From NCBI RefSeq assembly GCF_964275005.1, contig NC_092695.1:11423697-11487696 (forward strand): 64,000 nt of DNA, given 5' to 3'. A program made the translations under genes and the position numbers. Below the pieces are notes generated by a model that saw nothing but the letters and a program-made list of their open reading frames with translations, had not been told where the DNA came from and did no database searches. Shown in pieces: positions 1 through 11,183 of the stretch (the stretch's first letter is position 1; each line of letters begins with the position of its first letter). This DNA is from Diadema setosum (Eukaryota > Echinodermata > Echinoidea > Diadematoida > Diadematidae).

Positions 1-113
1 GTGCCGATTTTCGGCGCAATCGCGCGTTCCATAGGCGAGATCTGAAGGGGGGGGCGGAATCCGCCCCCCCCCCCCCCGATATAGCATAGCCAAAAAAGCC
101 CAGCCTGATTAGG
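1..113. mobile_element. Partial copy of the TTAACCCTA / poly-G-C inverted-end element
   Basis: The right end reads GGCGAGATCTGAAGGGGGG...CCCCCC...GATTAGGGTTAA. This is the reverse complement of the left end of the intact copy at 30264-31039 (TTAACCCTA ... CCCCCC TTCAGATCTCGGCC). The rest of this copy lies beyond the window edge. Confidence 0.7.
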
Positions 114-660
114 GTTAAAGAATATCATTTTGTATGTGAGCACTTCATCTCATACATAAAGAAACAAGAATATGTGAGCCTGTATTCTTCCATGGGACAT
201 TGCTTGGGTGTCACACAAATATCAAGACCCTATAACTTAATCCCGTTATTCACTCATCTGTAAGTCTGCAATTGCTACATAATATGTAGACCTCTACTGT
301 AGCTCTGGGTCTAAAACCTGATAACTTCTTGGTAATCTTCAAATAAGAGCACTAGGAAGACTCAGAGGAATTTACATCAAGTCAGTACACAGAGTGATTC
401 AAGACGTCAAGACTGAGTAGCAATTTTAGTCATTAGGACTTATGTAAGAATTATAGAATACAGATTCAAAGTATTACCATGAAACTTGCAAATTTATAGT
501 TCAATTGAAAAAAAAAAAATGCTAATCACTGCACAACAGAAAACACAGTCCCTGGATGAAATCACAGCATCATATGACAGCAGAACTCAATTCAATTGAC
601 CTCAAATCCACACAGTTCACTTTATGTACAAACAGGGCTGACCTCGTGCTGTTTCCTAAC
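114..660. other. RARS2 intron 7, window side
   Basis: AT-rich sequence with a short poly(A) at 509-519. I see no exon, repeat array or inverted end in it. Confidence 0.6.
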
Positions 661-822
661 CTTGTTCCATCTTTCTGAACAGCTCCTTGGCTCTCTCCCG
701 TATTTGTGGGTCTTCCTCAGCCGCCCTGTTTGCTGTCACATAAACTTTATACAGATGTCCTATAGGGTCATGGTTCAACTCCTCTTCATTGCCAAATTCC
801 TGGAAGCCAACCCCAAGAATAC
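661..822 (-). CDS. RARS2: RARS2 coding exon 7
   Basis: 162 nt, phase 1 to phase 1. It begins with the completed glycine of TQFG, then [19 protein letters not shown], and ends FRKMEQ before G|GTTAGG. It continues exon 6 exactly as in mitochondrial arginyl-tRNA synthetases. The next exon is not found in 1-660. Confidence 0.93.
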
Positions 823-3013
823 CTATGAAAAACAAAAACATGGATAAATAATGGAACAAAAGCGGTATCAGATACAATATTGATTGCTATATGCTTTTAG
901 GTTGCAGTATTAATTTAATACTCATGTTGCATTAATCAACTCAAAAATGGACTTAGAATAATGGTGACATTTGCTTCATCATGGAAAAGACATGTCCATA
1001 AAAGACACATAATTTTCAATAAATGCACTCAGAGAGAAACATAATCTACTGAAAGTGAAAGCCATAAGGTTGACAAACAACAACATAATTTATATAAATG
1101 TCATTCACAAGCCACAGATGCAAACACATCATCCAACTGGAAGTCATGACCAGAGTCTTGGTCACAAGTTTCTAGGGTCAAAGTATCTGTATGACACAAA
1201 ATACCATTACCTTCAAATTCTGATCACAAGCTATTGTGTCATACAACTGTACAATCATTTAACACATGACATAACTTTTGGTTTATTGCCACTTGGTCTA
1301 ATATCATATGGTCTACTTCCCAGTATGTCTAACACCACTACACCTAAACTCATTTGGTCTACTATCAATTTCGTCTAATGCCCATTTGGTCTAATCCTCA
1401 CTTGGTCTAATGTTCAGTTTGTCCAGCTAATTATCATTTCGTCTAATGATCAGATGGGCTGATTGCAATTTTGACTCCTTGGACTTTTTTTCTCCTTTTG
1501 TCTGATAAACTGTGGGCATTAGACGAAATGGGCATTGCCCATCTGAAAGTACACCAACTGACAATGAGGCTAGGTGGCAACTGTACTAAATGGTCATTAG
1601 ATGAACTGGTTGTAGACAAAACGAGATTAGACCATGTGGGAGTAGACCAAGTGATAGATCACTTAACTTTTCAGCCTTGAATTGAGTAATGATCTATGAC
1701 AGTAATCCTCCATTTCAACTGTATCAGAGCCCCCCCCCCCCCCCCCCCCGCATGAATGTATTCCCAAATAAGAGGCTCTATGATTTAATCTAACAACTAG
1801 AAACACAGAAGGGTGATGAAATTTGCATTGCTCAGGACATGAGAGTGCTCAGGACATGAGAGTGTCAAATAAATGGTAGATCATACATACACAGTGCAGC
1901 AACCTAAACAGGGGGGACAAAAACACACCCTTGGGTCCAACTTACCAAACTGTGTACCCCAATCCCCAAGGTAGTTGATCCTGGTGACATTGTGGCCAAG
2001 GAGTTCTTGGAGGTTGGCCAGGAAGTTTCCAATCAGTGTTGACCGCAGATGACCCACGTGGAAGGGCTTGGCAACATTTGGAGAACTGGTGGGTGGCCAA
2101 AAACAGTGGAGAGGATGCACAGTGAAGAAAAATCGAGAAGATTACATTGGTGATTTTTCATGACAAAGATATCGAGGAAGACAAGGAGAATAATTTATGT
2201 CACTATGAAAGAATCATAGACAGCGGGCATGAATACCAAAATGAGGGGGGGGGGGGGAAGGGATGCTAGTATTGGCAGAACAGTAATGAGAGATGAGAAA
2301 AATTAGGAGACAGAGAAATGTACAAACGCAGAGGTTGATACCATTTCATCACTAATACTAATAGCAAGATATTCCATAACAGGAAAACAGGAAACCAGAA
2401 AGATTGAAAAGATAAGCACCATATATACCATGGGAGAAAATGCACAAGTTTGCATACCGGTAATTACATCTAGTAATGGAAGCACTAATGCATGCACACC
2501 ATGCAGGCAATGAATCAAGGAAGGAGAAGTCAGAATGGTCATCTCTGAGCACATATCAATTGGACAAATACAAGTTATGATGTACAATGTATAGAGTAAT
2601 CCAGTTCACTTTCATACTCTTCTCCTTTTCCATCGATATATTTTGCTGTGGCATCTCTCTGATCAAATCTGTGGAGAATTATCACATGTCAGAGGTACAG
2701 AAAAGACAGCGCAATTTCCGAGCTGGGGAAAAAAAGAAAAAGTTTGTTTTTTCCAGAATATTGTACCCAAGCAAAACATTGTTGACTATTATCTGAGCAA
2801 CTTTGAAAAAAAGAAAAAGAAAAAGAGAAGAAGAAATCAAACACAACTCAGCACTTAATTAAGTTACCAAACAACATCGATCACCTATGTCAGTGGATAG
2901 ATAACAAATCTGAAAGTGAAGAATGTGATGACTGAAGCAAAGGTTTGAATCAATCAATTCCTTTCCTGGTATAACTGTCTGCACTTGTAGATCAGTGCAT
3001 TACACACACACAT

Positions 3014-3060
<47 letters not shown>

Positions 3061-6000
3061 GGTGTACTAACCTGAACTCAACAATCACATTCAAGGGGGA
3101 TTCTTCCAGCGGGTAGCATGGGTGGGCATGTCCCAGGTTTCCACGAAATGCATCTTTCAGAACTTGCTACATAAACAAGAAAATAAAACCACACAGGCAA
3201 GCCTAAAATCCTCAAGCATTTGCAAGACAGCTTCACCTTCCATAATATACATACTTATGCAAATATTCATTTTATTTTTAGTTCATATCATATGCTTTAT
3301 AATATAGATCTGTAATATTAACATGATAAAGTGTATACCATAGTCATGTTCAATTTTACATAATCATGCTCTTAATATCAAGACATCATCATTTAAGTGC
3401 AACTTATGCACATGATTAATATGAAGGTATGTTCATCACAAATATTCAAACAACTTGTTAATGAGTTGTATGCAAATTATTTTATGTTCATTAGTTGGCT
3501 ATTTTAATTTTTTTTTCCTTTTGACAGCTCTGTATTAAAGGTTACAGTTTACTGCTGTGGAATTGTGGACAAAATCTCTGCCAGGAGTTTGTCATTGTCA
3601 TACTACTGGCTAATCCAATTTGGCATGAGAAGCCCCTTCTAAACCATTGCCACACTCTCCATGACTGGAATGACTATTACATTATCTTCAACAGCAGATC
3701 TAAAATCTATGATGTGCAGTGGTACTGCATGCAATCATATTCATACCTCCATGAAGTGTTTAGAATCCAGGGTGAACTGCATCACACCACTCTCAATTTT
3801 GATGTTGTGCACATGTTCTGGACAAGCTACCTGTCAAATGGAGGAAGAGTTATGAGGACAATTCACAATACTAAAAAGGCAAACTTGAAGGGATACGAAC
3901 CATTGCAAATTAGTACAATGACAATGAGGTAATATTGACACATAACAGTTGGCTAAATCACTCCAAACTATTTAGAGTCCTAGATACATGTAAGACATTA
4001 TCTGTGTGAAACCCACAAACACACTATGCAATAAACAGCAGGGGTTTGAACTTGGCTGTGATGCTGAACAGTGGCCTGTTTCAAACAAGGTTTCGTAAAG
4101 CATTTGCTGTGGGACTTTCACAATCAAATCTACACAATTCTGTGAAAAGACAATTAAATAAAAATAAAATAAAATAAAAATCCGTAAGTTATGTACTGGG
4201 TACAATCCAACCTACACATCATTGCTATTTTCAACATGTGTGCTGGAACACAGCTTCTACTTGTACAAAATGCATTTGCATTGAAGTGTGGAGCAGTTTG
4301 AGTCTAAAATGGCAATTTGTAAGGATTTCAGTTCATTTCTGCTGATGGTACTTGCTTTTCACATATCAAATTTTGTACATAATAATCCAACAATTTCAAG
4401 TTATTGTTGAATAACATAAATTAAAAAAAAAAAAGTTATTGCTGAATGATAAAAACACTTAAAGGGAACGTAAACCCAAAGAGCACTGTGGATGGAGTGA
4501 AAGCAGCAACATTAGTATAACACATAAGTGAAAGTTTGAGGAAAGTCGGACAATCGATGCAACACTTATGCATTTTTTAAACTTTGGTGTTGGAACCGCT
4601 GGATGAGGAGACTACGAGAGGTTATGAAGTATGAGTGGACAACAATACAAAGAAAATATAAAGAAAATTCAACAAAAATTCACTTTTCTAGCATTATGAA
4701 AGAGCGCTTGACTAACCGCTTTCAGAAAGCAGGGGGAATAATTGCTACCCTTAACACATGTCAGTATCAAGTTGATGGAAGTTGTAACTTTCATGAAAAA
4801 TGAATTTTTGAGGAATTTTCTTTACATTTTCTTTATATTGTTGTCTACTCATACCTCATAACCTTTAGTAGTCTCCTCATCCAAAACATCAGAGTGCAGG
4901 TATTTGGGGAACTGATGATTTTTACTTGACTTTTGACCCTTTTATAAGTTTATGCATTGAGTACTTTTCAAGGTATTGAGAAAAAGTATAATTTCAGTAT
5001 CAAATGGTAAAATAGTATTATCTAAACCTGGCCTTTGACCTTTGACCTAACAGTTCCAAAGAGAATCACTGTTAGGCAGAACATGCATAAATATGTAAGT
5101 TTCATGATGATACCTTGAGTTACTTTCAAGATATGGAGGAAAAAGTGCAATTTAGCACTTTCACTTGACCTTTGACCTTTTGACCTTTGACCTTTTGGCA
5201 AGAAACTTCCCACAGAATAATACATGCATACATCCACTGTTATCCCACTCGCCAGAGTGACGCCTATCACCTTCCCCGTACTCGCACTATTTTTGCAAAG
5301 AAAACAATTATATTTACTGGACCCAGATATTGGAATGATCTCCCTCCAGATATCACTTCTTCCTTATCTTTATTCACCTTCAAATGCAAATTAAAACAGT
5401 TATTACTTAGTGGATACACACTACCAAGCTTTTAGCAACCTTTTTATGCTCCCAGTCTTTTGTCCTTGCCGCAGCACCAAGTTATTCAAGTTATTTCATG
5501 GTACTGATACATCTTTTAATAATATAGCATTTTTGTTTTTCAAACACTGCGAGATTTGTATGCAGTCTGGTTTGTGCGATATCTATGTGGTTCGTTAGTT
5601 TATTACTCATCAATTTTTTTGTACTGGTGTAATTTTAGTTGGTCAAGACAAACATATCTGTTCTCCGTGTAAAATTATACGCCTATGAACCCGGGAACCT
5701 ACAGTTTTACAAGCTTTAAAGCTTTTATGTAGGCCCCATCATATTTCTTATACTTACTAGTGACATTTTCACACGATATGACCATGTACATTTGTGTCAA
5801 GTATATTTTCTTTTCTTTTTCTTCTACAATCAAAAGACATGATTGTATATTTGTATTCTTGTTTTGTTGTCAATAATTTTGTAATCTCATCATTGAGAAA
5901 TGGAAATATGAAATAAATTTGAACTTTGAACTCTGAACTTTGAACATCAAGTTAAAAAAAAAAATCCTTCAGGCATTGCATAAATATAAGTAGTGATATT

Positions 6001-9000
6001 TTGAGGAGTTGACCTTGACCTTTGACCCTCTGACCTTTGACCCCCTGACCCCCAACTTCCCTTGATAATCACTGCCCATCGGTACATGCATATATACTAA
6101 GTTCCATGAAGATACCTTGAACCATTTGCGAGATATGGAGAAAAACATGAAATTTCAACCTTTTTTTTCACAAAATAACCTGACCTTTGACCTTTGACCC
6201 CGTGACCCTAAAATCCAAACAAAGTATTATCCCCCCAGGATATACCCTCATACCAAATTTGATGTAAAACCACCGCATGGTTCTTGAGATATCGACAAAA
6301 ACAATACGGGACGGACGGACGGACGGACGGACGGACGGACGGACGACCCGAAAACATAATGCCTCCGGCCACTTCGTTGGCGGAGGCATAAAAATGAACA
6401 CATATCAAGATTAAATGCTGTGAAAATAATGAACCCCAACCCACTGAGGTACATTGCATGCTGTGATGGAAGCAGAATGCTATTCCCCACACATACCTCC
6501 TTGGCAATCTTCCAAGCAACTTCATCCATGGCTTTGCCATTCCCTCTTTGTGTCTGGTTTGTGGCTGGTCCATTTTGCTGTGGTAATGACCCAACTCTAA
6601 GTCCTAGCTTGAGATCATAGCTGTTTTTTTTTTTTTTTTAATGGGTAAAAGACAAATGACATTTAGTTAAACACTAGGTATAAATTCTGAAGTTTGCAAT
6701 AATAGTGGGAAAGATGTTATATACACAACACACACTGTGTGAAAGGATCAATGTAAAAACATCGTATCTAGGTGTGAAAAGAGTTTTCTGTGGTGTGTAT
6801 TTATCAATCACTACAATGAATAAGTAGTACAATAGCAATAGTATGTCATGAATAATTCAACAAATAAACTGACTAAAACTGGATACATATTCACACATGT
6901 TTGTACACACACAATACATAAATGAATAAAAAAAAAAAAAAAAAAACATAAGCTAAAGTCATCCTCCATGGCCAAACATGAAAATTGCCTAAGCAAAAAT
7001 CTCTAATACTTGTCCAAAAGCCCAATCAGGTAAATGGGGAACAAAAAAATATGTATATTAAAACAAAAAAAAAATATTTCAATATCCTGACAAAATTCTT
7101 CATCAATGCCATATATGTACAACTATTCAACAAAATTTGAGATACTGATACTCTACCTGTTTTTATTTCTCAAGGGTATCAGGAGTGGAAGAATCTGCTC
7201 TTCTTTACTTGAAGTAACTTTGGCCACCTGAGACAAAGATGAAGAAGATAACAATGAACTGACTTGACATATGTCACACTTCTTACGTTCAAGGGTTTAA
7301 AGGTGAGCTTATACACTTAAAGATAATAAAAAGTTTTGGTACCTCAAAAGTTTCCCTGAATTTCCGTGTTTCAGGTTAAAGTACCTTTCAAATAACTAAC
7401 ACTGTGAGACTTACTCGCCCCAAAGTGCTCTCATTTCTTAGTAATCATGCAATTAACTGCGACCAGCAGCCCCATACGCATCATAGCGTAATGGGGCTTC
7501 GCATTGTAGCATTCAGGATCATGACAGATTTAGTATCGCGGGTAAATATCAACTTAAAATCCAAAAAATTCTTCAATTTGAAGACTTACCAATTAAGTTG
7601 AAGTCTTGAAAACAGGCTTCGGGCAACGTTTGGTTCTGCCAATAGTCCCTTTCTGTTCGAATTGATGACTGAATGTGACTCTGTCGAGAGGACCTTGGGA
7701 GAGCTACATACACTGATTACTACGACCAGCGCATACGCACACATCACATGCGAACAAATTTCAAATCCACGAACGGATAAGATGTTTGAGTGCGCATGCG
7801 CTGGCCGTCAATTCAGTGCAGCTCTCCCAAGGTCCTCTCGACCGAGTCACATTCAGTCATCAATTCGAACAGAAAGGGACTATTAGCAGAACCAAACGTT
7901 GCTCGAAGCCTGTTTTCAAGACTTCGACTTAATTGGTAAGTCTTCAAATTGAAGAATTTTTTGGATTTTAAGTTGATATTTACCCGCGATACTAAATCTG
8001 TCATGATCCTGTAAGCTACAATGCGAAGCCCCATTTAGCTATGTGTATGGGGCTGCTGGTCGCAGTTAGCTACTCAGTATGCGTATGGGGCTGCACGCTG
8101 CTGGTCGCAGTTATAGTCATGCAATAATGGTTTCGTACAATACGTGTGCTACCTCGCCGACGTACGGCGGCGGCTCCGTACGGCGGCTCTGGTACCAAAC
8201 CATTATTGCATGATTACTAAGACATGAGAGCACTTTGGGGCGAGTAAGTCTCACAGTGTTAGTTATATGAAAGGTACTTTAACCTGAAACACAAACTAAG
8301 ACAAGGAAATTTAGGGAAACTTTTGAGGTAATACCAAAACTTTATATTATCTTTAATGTCAAAGTCACACATGACCAAACAACAACAACAAAAAAAAAGG
8401 TCTTTTCTAGGCAGACTCAAATGGTGACATGCATATACGGTACCATCTAATGCAGTTATCCATTCTATCATGCCACTGCCACAATCAACATGTTTCTAAC
8501 AAAAAAATGTGAGGTGATAAGTGGTGATGAGGGTAACACCTCAAATTTTTCCTCAGTAGAAACACATTGAGATGCTGTGCTGTGCTGGTATGTTAGCCAC
8601 ATGAACACGCAATTGAATATACCATGACCCCCTCACTCACAAAATGCAATTATCAGTTAACCCCATTTATCATACCTTCTAGGCAATGTTATTTTCTTGT
8701 AAGTACAATGGTTATTTTTTTCACTCTATTCTCATTGTATTTGATACAATATATTTAAAATTGATAGTAAAGTTACGATTGATTGGGGGACTTCGAATTG
8801 ACATTGCTATGGCAGATCGGAGTCCTAATGGTACATCGAGACTTCAGCTGCAAGCAGGCTAGGACAGCTGTGATAATAACCTATTTTTTCTTAAATTTTA
8901 GATGGCTTGATTTTTACAAAATGGTTTCCAATTCATTCTCTTCGTCTTTTCTCCCTTTTTTTTTTTTTTTTTGGTCTTGTCACAAATGTTCATCTATTTT

Positions 9001-10430
9001 GATTGTAAGTTTAAAAAAAAAAAAATTTCCTACTTTCATTCCTGATTACATATACACAATCGACTTCATGCGCCGGCTGCCTTGTGTATCCTATGCAGCG
9101 CTTTAATACTAAGTCAGAGAATATGCACATGTTGTGACACTGACAGTGTTGAAGACGTGCTAAGCATGGGGCTCACAGCGCTACATGCAGAGCCGAAGTC
9201 TCGCTACATCCCAAGACCCCATCATGGTCGGGTTGCAATGCATCCTATCATTATTCAATTGGAAGTCCCCCAATCAATAGACCTTATGCATATGACGTCA
9301 CACGGTCTTACTAACTGAAGGGCGCCCTCCCTCAGAGGGCAAGCAATGCGTTGCTAGAGCGTGCTTTTACACGCGAGGCAATGGGCATTTACACACAACA
9401 TCGGTGTTTCTTTTACTGTCTTTTCTATTGCATGTAATCTACAGCCCTAGATCGGGAAATTCAAGCTTGTATAGCAAAATCGACATTTGATGTATGCATT
9501 GCACTCACCAGGTTAATAATATATCCAACATTTTGGCACAATTTTCATGAAAAAAGATGCAACTACCAGCGGTCGTAACAGCTCATCAACCTACGAATCC
9601 GCTAGCCAATCACATGTGAGGTAGATTTCTACGTGTTTTTTACTAAAACACGTACCTCGCATGTGATTGGCTAATGAAATTCAAAATGGCGACATGCATT
9701 CAGCGAACGGCGATGTTGTGCTATGGATACAAATTTCTGCGATATAACCTAGGAATTCTGTAGTTACTGTGAGTATTTCGATTGCACAATGTGAGAAAAT
9801 TACCCAAATATTGCTGCATAATGTGTCATGTCATGTCAAACTTGTTTGATGGTAAAAAAAACCTGCCACTAGCCTGGGGACTGGCGGCGAGTAGAGCGAT
9901 CGCCGCTAGCGCGCATAGGAAAAGCACATAACTAGCTGCACGCCTCTGCGATGTCAAGGACTCGCTTGCCCTCTAAGATGGCGTCGCGAGAGGTTGTCAA
10001 GCGAGTGATGACGTCAATGCATAAGGTCTATTGTAAACTTTGCCACTGATTTTAAATTCGTCTTATAAAATAAAGACAATGAGAAAAGAGTTGAATTGAT
10101 TGTAAGAAAATAAAGTTACCTAGTAGAAGTTAGAACTTAGTAGAGAAGCATAATGAAATACAGTTGAACCTCTCGTATCCGGACAAGTCGGGACCGGGGC
10201 TCATCCGGATAAGGGATTTGGCCGGATACGGGAGACTCAATGCTTTATACATACCTGATGTAGCCCATTGTAGTACCACATGTAGTAATGTGTATACTGC
10301 AACCTTTTCATTGTTACACTCAGTAACAGACCCCAGAATAGAGGTGTATGTTAATGTTGAAAATAATATGTAATTCATGTGTGTTTGTGTAGGAGTTCTC
10401 AAGGAGTTGGGAATCCCCCTTTCCTCCCGT

Positions 10431-10483
<53 letters not shown>

Positions 10484-11077
10484 GGCGAGATTGCGTCCGT
10501 ATAATAGAGTGGATCCGGATAAAGGGAGGCCGGATAAGAGAGGTTCAACTGTAGACCCTATTAAATGAGGTTATCATACTTCATCGCTTTGGGGGTGGTA
10601 CGTATTGATATTCAATTCATTGCGTGTTGATGTGGCCACACACAACCATGTTCCCCAAAGTCTAAGACCCATACGCAATATCCAACTTCTCAGTGTGAAT
10701 GGATATGTTTGTGACTGTATCCCGCGAATCGGGCCAGTCAAGAGCGCCGCACTGTGGCTAGCCCGACCAGACGCCCTGCTTCGCACGGCGTCTGGTCGTG
10801 TTTTATACAGCGACTGGGCTGTGTATTTAGTTCACCGTAGCATGTTCACTTGTTGGCAGTGTTGCAGATCAACTTGATCAATACCATACAGCAAATCCAG
10901 TTAATGGGACTACAATATCTCGCGTCATTGCGAGCCGTCTTTAGCTTTCGTGTTGCATGTTGTAAAATCTACGTCACCATGATATCAAAGTTTGCCAATA
11001 TTTACTGATCGAAACTTTATACTTGATACAAAGTTACCTACCTGCTGAGCAATAACCCGTCTAATCATTAACGACAT
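661..11077 (-). CDS. RARS2: Mitochondrial arginyl-tRNA synthetase, 5' seven coding exons (3' end outside window)
   Basis: Charges mitochondrial tRNA-Arg with arginine in the matrix (class I synthetase). Exons in transcript order are 11077-11042, 7227-7157, 6620-6497, 3830-3747, 3166-3072, 2085-1946 and 822-661. They total 712 nt (237 codons plus 1 nt), and every junction has GT/AG sites and matching phase. The HIGH motif appears as HVGH within [17 protein letters not shown], followed by [11 protein letters not shown] and then GVGFQEFG. That last segment follows the mitochondrial rather than the cytosolic paralogue. The start codon opens [12 protein letters not shown], a short basic N-terminus suited to a mitochondrial presequence. 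The anticodon-binding half and the KMSKS-region exons lie beyond the left edge. Introns are swollen by transposon relics, especially intron 1 (3.8 kb). The family call is from recalled family features, not a search. Confidence 0.93.
1290..1655. repeat. TTTGGTCTAATG minisatellite that inverts halfway
   Basis: About ten degenerate copies of a 10-12 base motif (ATTTGGTCTAAT / ATTTCGTCTAAT) run on the plus strand from 1290 to about 1450. The complementary motif (ATTAGACGAAATG, TAGACCAAGT) then runs to 1655. The block lies in RARS2 intron 6, and no ORF across it looks coding. Confidence 0.75.
1946..2085 (-). CDS. RARS2: RARS2 coding exon 6 (HIGH-motif exon)
   Basis: 140 nt; it encodes [19 protein letters not shown] and then [11 protein letters not shown]. 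The HVGH tetrapeptide is the ATP-binding HIGH signature. The donor TTTG|GTAAG leaves phase 1. It is flanked by a degraded intron with poly(G) and CA repeats. Confidence 0.95.
2086..3071. other. RARS2 intron 5 with poly(G) and CA microsatellite
   Basis: Contains a G run near 2245-2257, purine-rich stretches at 2728-2835 and a (CA)n block at 3001-3054. No coding exon is visible between exons 5 and 6. Confidence 0.6.
3072..3166 (-). CDS. RARS2: RARS2 coding exon 5
   Basis: 95 nt; the acceptor TTTATGTAG opens QVLKDAFRG and the exon ends NVIVEFS, with the serine codon split (AG|T) into the next exon. IVEFSSPNVAK is the characteristic lead-in to the HIGH motif. Confidence 0.88.
3747..3830 (-). CDS. 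RARS2: RARS2 coding exon 4
   Basis: 84 nt, 28 codons, phase 0 at both ends. The acceptor is CATTTGACAG and the donor GAG|GTATGA. It reads [20 protein letters not shown], matching the N-terminal-domain strand segment that precedes the catalytic core. Confidence 0.82.
4457..4882. mobile_element. Truncated copy of the AAAGGACAAGTTCACC foldback MITE family
   Basis: Shares the internal block TTTGAGGAAAGTCGGACAAT and GTTGGAACCGCTGGATGAG with the fuller copies at 13382-13933 and 59772-60337. The right arm is its inverted partner (CTTTAGTAGTCTCCTCATCC). It stops where the TGACC-type element begins, so its outer right end is lost. Confidence 0.72.
5228..5945 (+). mobile_element. 5'-truncated non-LTR retrotransposon 3' end (RT C-terminus plus 3' UTR)
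   Basis: The frame from 5187 reads through [18 protein letters not shown] and then [26 protein letters not shown] and a stop. This is the classic C-terminal tail after the reverse transcriptase of CR1/L2/Jockey-type LINEs. A 3' UTR of about 500 nt ends in a short GAACTTTGAACT tandem tail. Comparison with copy 2 of the host element shows it is an insertion. Confidence 0.75.
6307..6344. repeat. (GGAC)n microsatellite
   Basis: Nine to ten GGAC units inside the 3' end of the TGACC-type element. Confidence 0.95.
6497..6620 (-). CDS. RARS2: RARS2 coding exon 3
   Basis: 124 nt; it reads [14 protein letters not shown] and ends [11 protein letters not shown] before GAG|GTATGT. The acceptor CAG at 6621-6623 follows a poly(A) run rather than a pyrimidine tract. 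A second AG lies 18 nt inside, but the outer one gives the phase (2 to 0) that joins exon 2. Confidence 0.78.
7157..7227 (-). CDS. RARS2: RARS2 coding exon 2
   Basis: 71 nt; the acceptor TTTGTCTCAG opens [16 protein letters not shown] and the donor is CAG|GTAGAG. It enters at phase 0 and leaves at phase 2. This is the weakly conserved N-terminal additional domain, so support comes mainly from splice sites, phase and position. Confidence 0.78.
7318..8357. mobile_element. 1.04 kb foldback (long palindromic) element in RARS2 intron 1
   Basis: The left arm starts TTAAAGATAATAAAAAGTTT and the right arm ends with its inverted partner. Internal matches include GTGAGACTTACTCGCCCCAA against TTGGGGCGAGTAAGTCTCAC. 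Pairing continues through the centre near 7775 (GACCAGCGCATACGCAC against GTGCGCATGCGCTGG). Both arms are about 0.5 kb and near identical. The ORFs in the two arms are mirror images of each other, so none is a gene. Confidence 0.88.
8777..9278. mobile_element. Short element bounded by ATTGATTGGGGGACTTC inverted ends
   Basis: ATTGATTGGGGGACTTC at the left and GAAGTCCCCCAATCAAT at the right are a perfect 17-base inverted pair about 500 bp apart. There is no transposase ORF. It abuts another inverted-end element on its right. Confidence 0.5.
9279..10033. mobile_element. 0.75 kb non-autonomous element with TAGACCTTATGCAT ends
   Basis: ATAGACCTTATGCATATGACGTCA at the left faces TGACGTCAATGCATAAGGTCTAT at the right. 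Inside is a second inverted pair, AGCCAATCACATGTGAGGTA and TACCTCGCATGTGATTGGCT (9604-9672). No coding potential seen. Confidence 0.6.
10161..10551. mobile_element. 391 bp pogo/Tigger-like MITE, copy 1
   Basis: The inverted ends CAGTTGAACCTCTCGTATCC and GGATAAGAGAGGTTCAACTG are flanked by TA on both sides (10159-10160 and 10552-10553), as expected for Tc1/mariner/pogo-type insertion. Contains a 40-base poly(A) run. Copy 2 lies at 41414-41789. Confidence 0.85.
10764..10798. repeat. Perfect hairpin CGACCAGACGCC / GGCGTCTGGTCG
   Basis: A twelve-base perfect stem with an eleven-base loop (CTGCTTCGCAC). A related half, CGACCAGACGCTGTGCGAAG, occurs at 45738-45760 with similar flanks (AGCCCGACCAGACG ... 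ACAGCGAC.GGGCTGTG). It is therefore part of a dispersed repeat. Confidence 0.6.
11042..11077 (-). CDS. RARS2: RARS2 coding exon 1 (start codon)
   Basis: Twelve codons, [12 protein letters not shown], followed by a CAG|GTAGGT donor (phase 0). The ATG is the first in this frame that leads into the spliced protein. A longer unspliced frame continues upstream to another ATG (11167), but it has no family resemblance. Confidence 0.85.
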
Positions 11078-11183
11078 TTTCGGACAAATTCCACACGCTG
11101 TCTCCGCAAGCACCAGATAACACTGACGAACGTTGGCATTCATGAACGATAGAGTTCGCTCTATCATGCATCATTTGACGAAA

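Larger units (their letters stand above)
4884..6392. mobile_element. TGACCTTTGACC-rich interspersed element, copy 1 (left-truncated, LINE-interrupted)
   Basis: Repeated blocks of TTGACCTTTGACC alternate with CATAAATATAAG and GATACCTTGA. It ends with a (GGAC)n run at 6307-6344 and a terminal hairpin ATGCCTCCGGCCACTTC...GGCGGAGGCATAA. The homologous copy 2 is at 40753-42182. A LINE 3' fragment occupies about 5228-5945 inside it. Confidence 0.82.

Noticed and set aside
7404..8034. Several ORFs of 65-74 codons with near-identical sequences on both strands
   Set aside because: They are mirror copies within the two arms of the foldback element, not genes.
661..11077. Assignment of the synthetase to cytosolic arginyl-tRNA synthetase
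   Set aside because: HVGH with [19 protein letters not shown] and the GVGFQEFG follow-on match the mitochondrial form; the cytosolic enzyme differs at HAGH and after GDWGTQFG.
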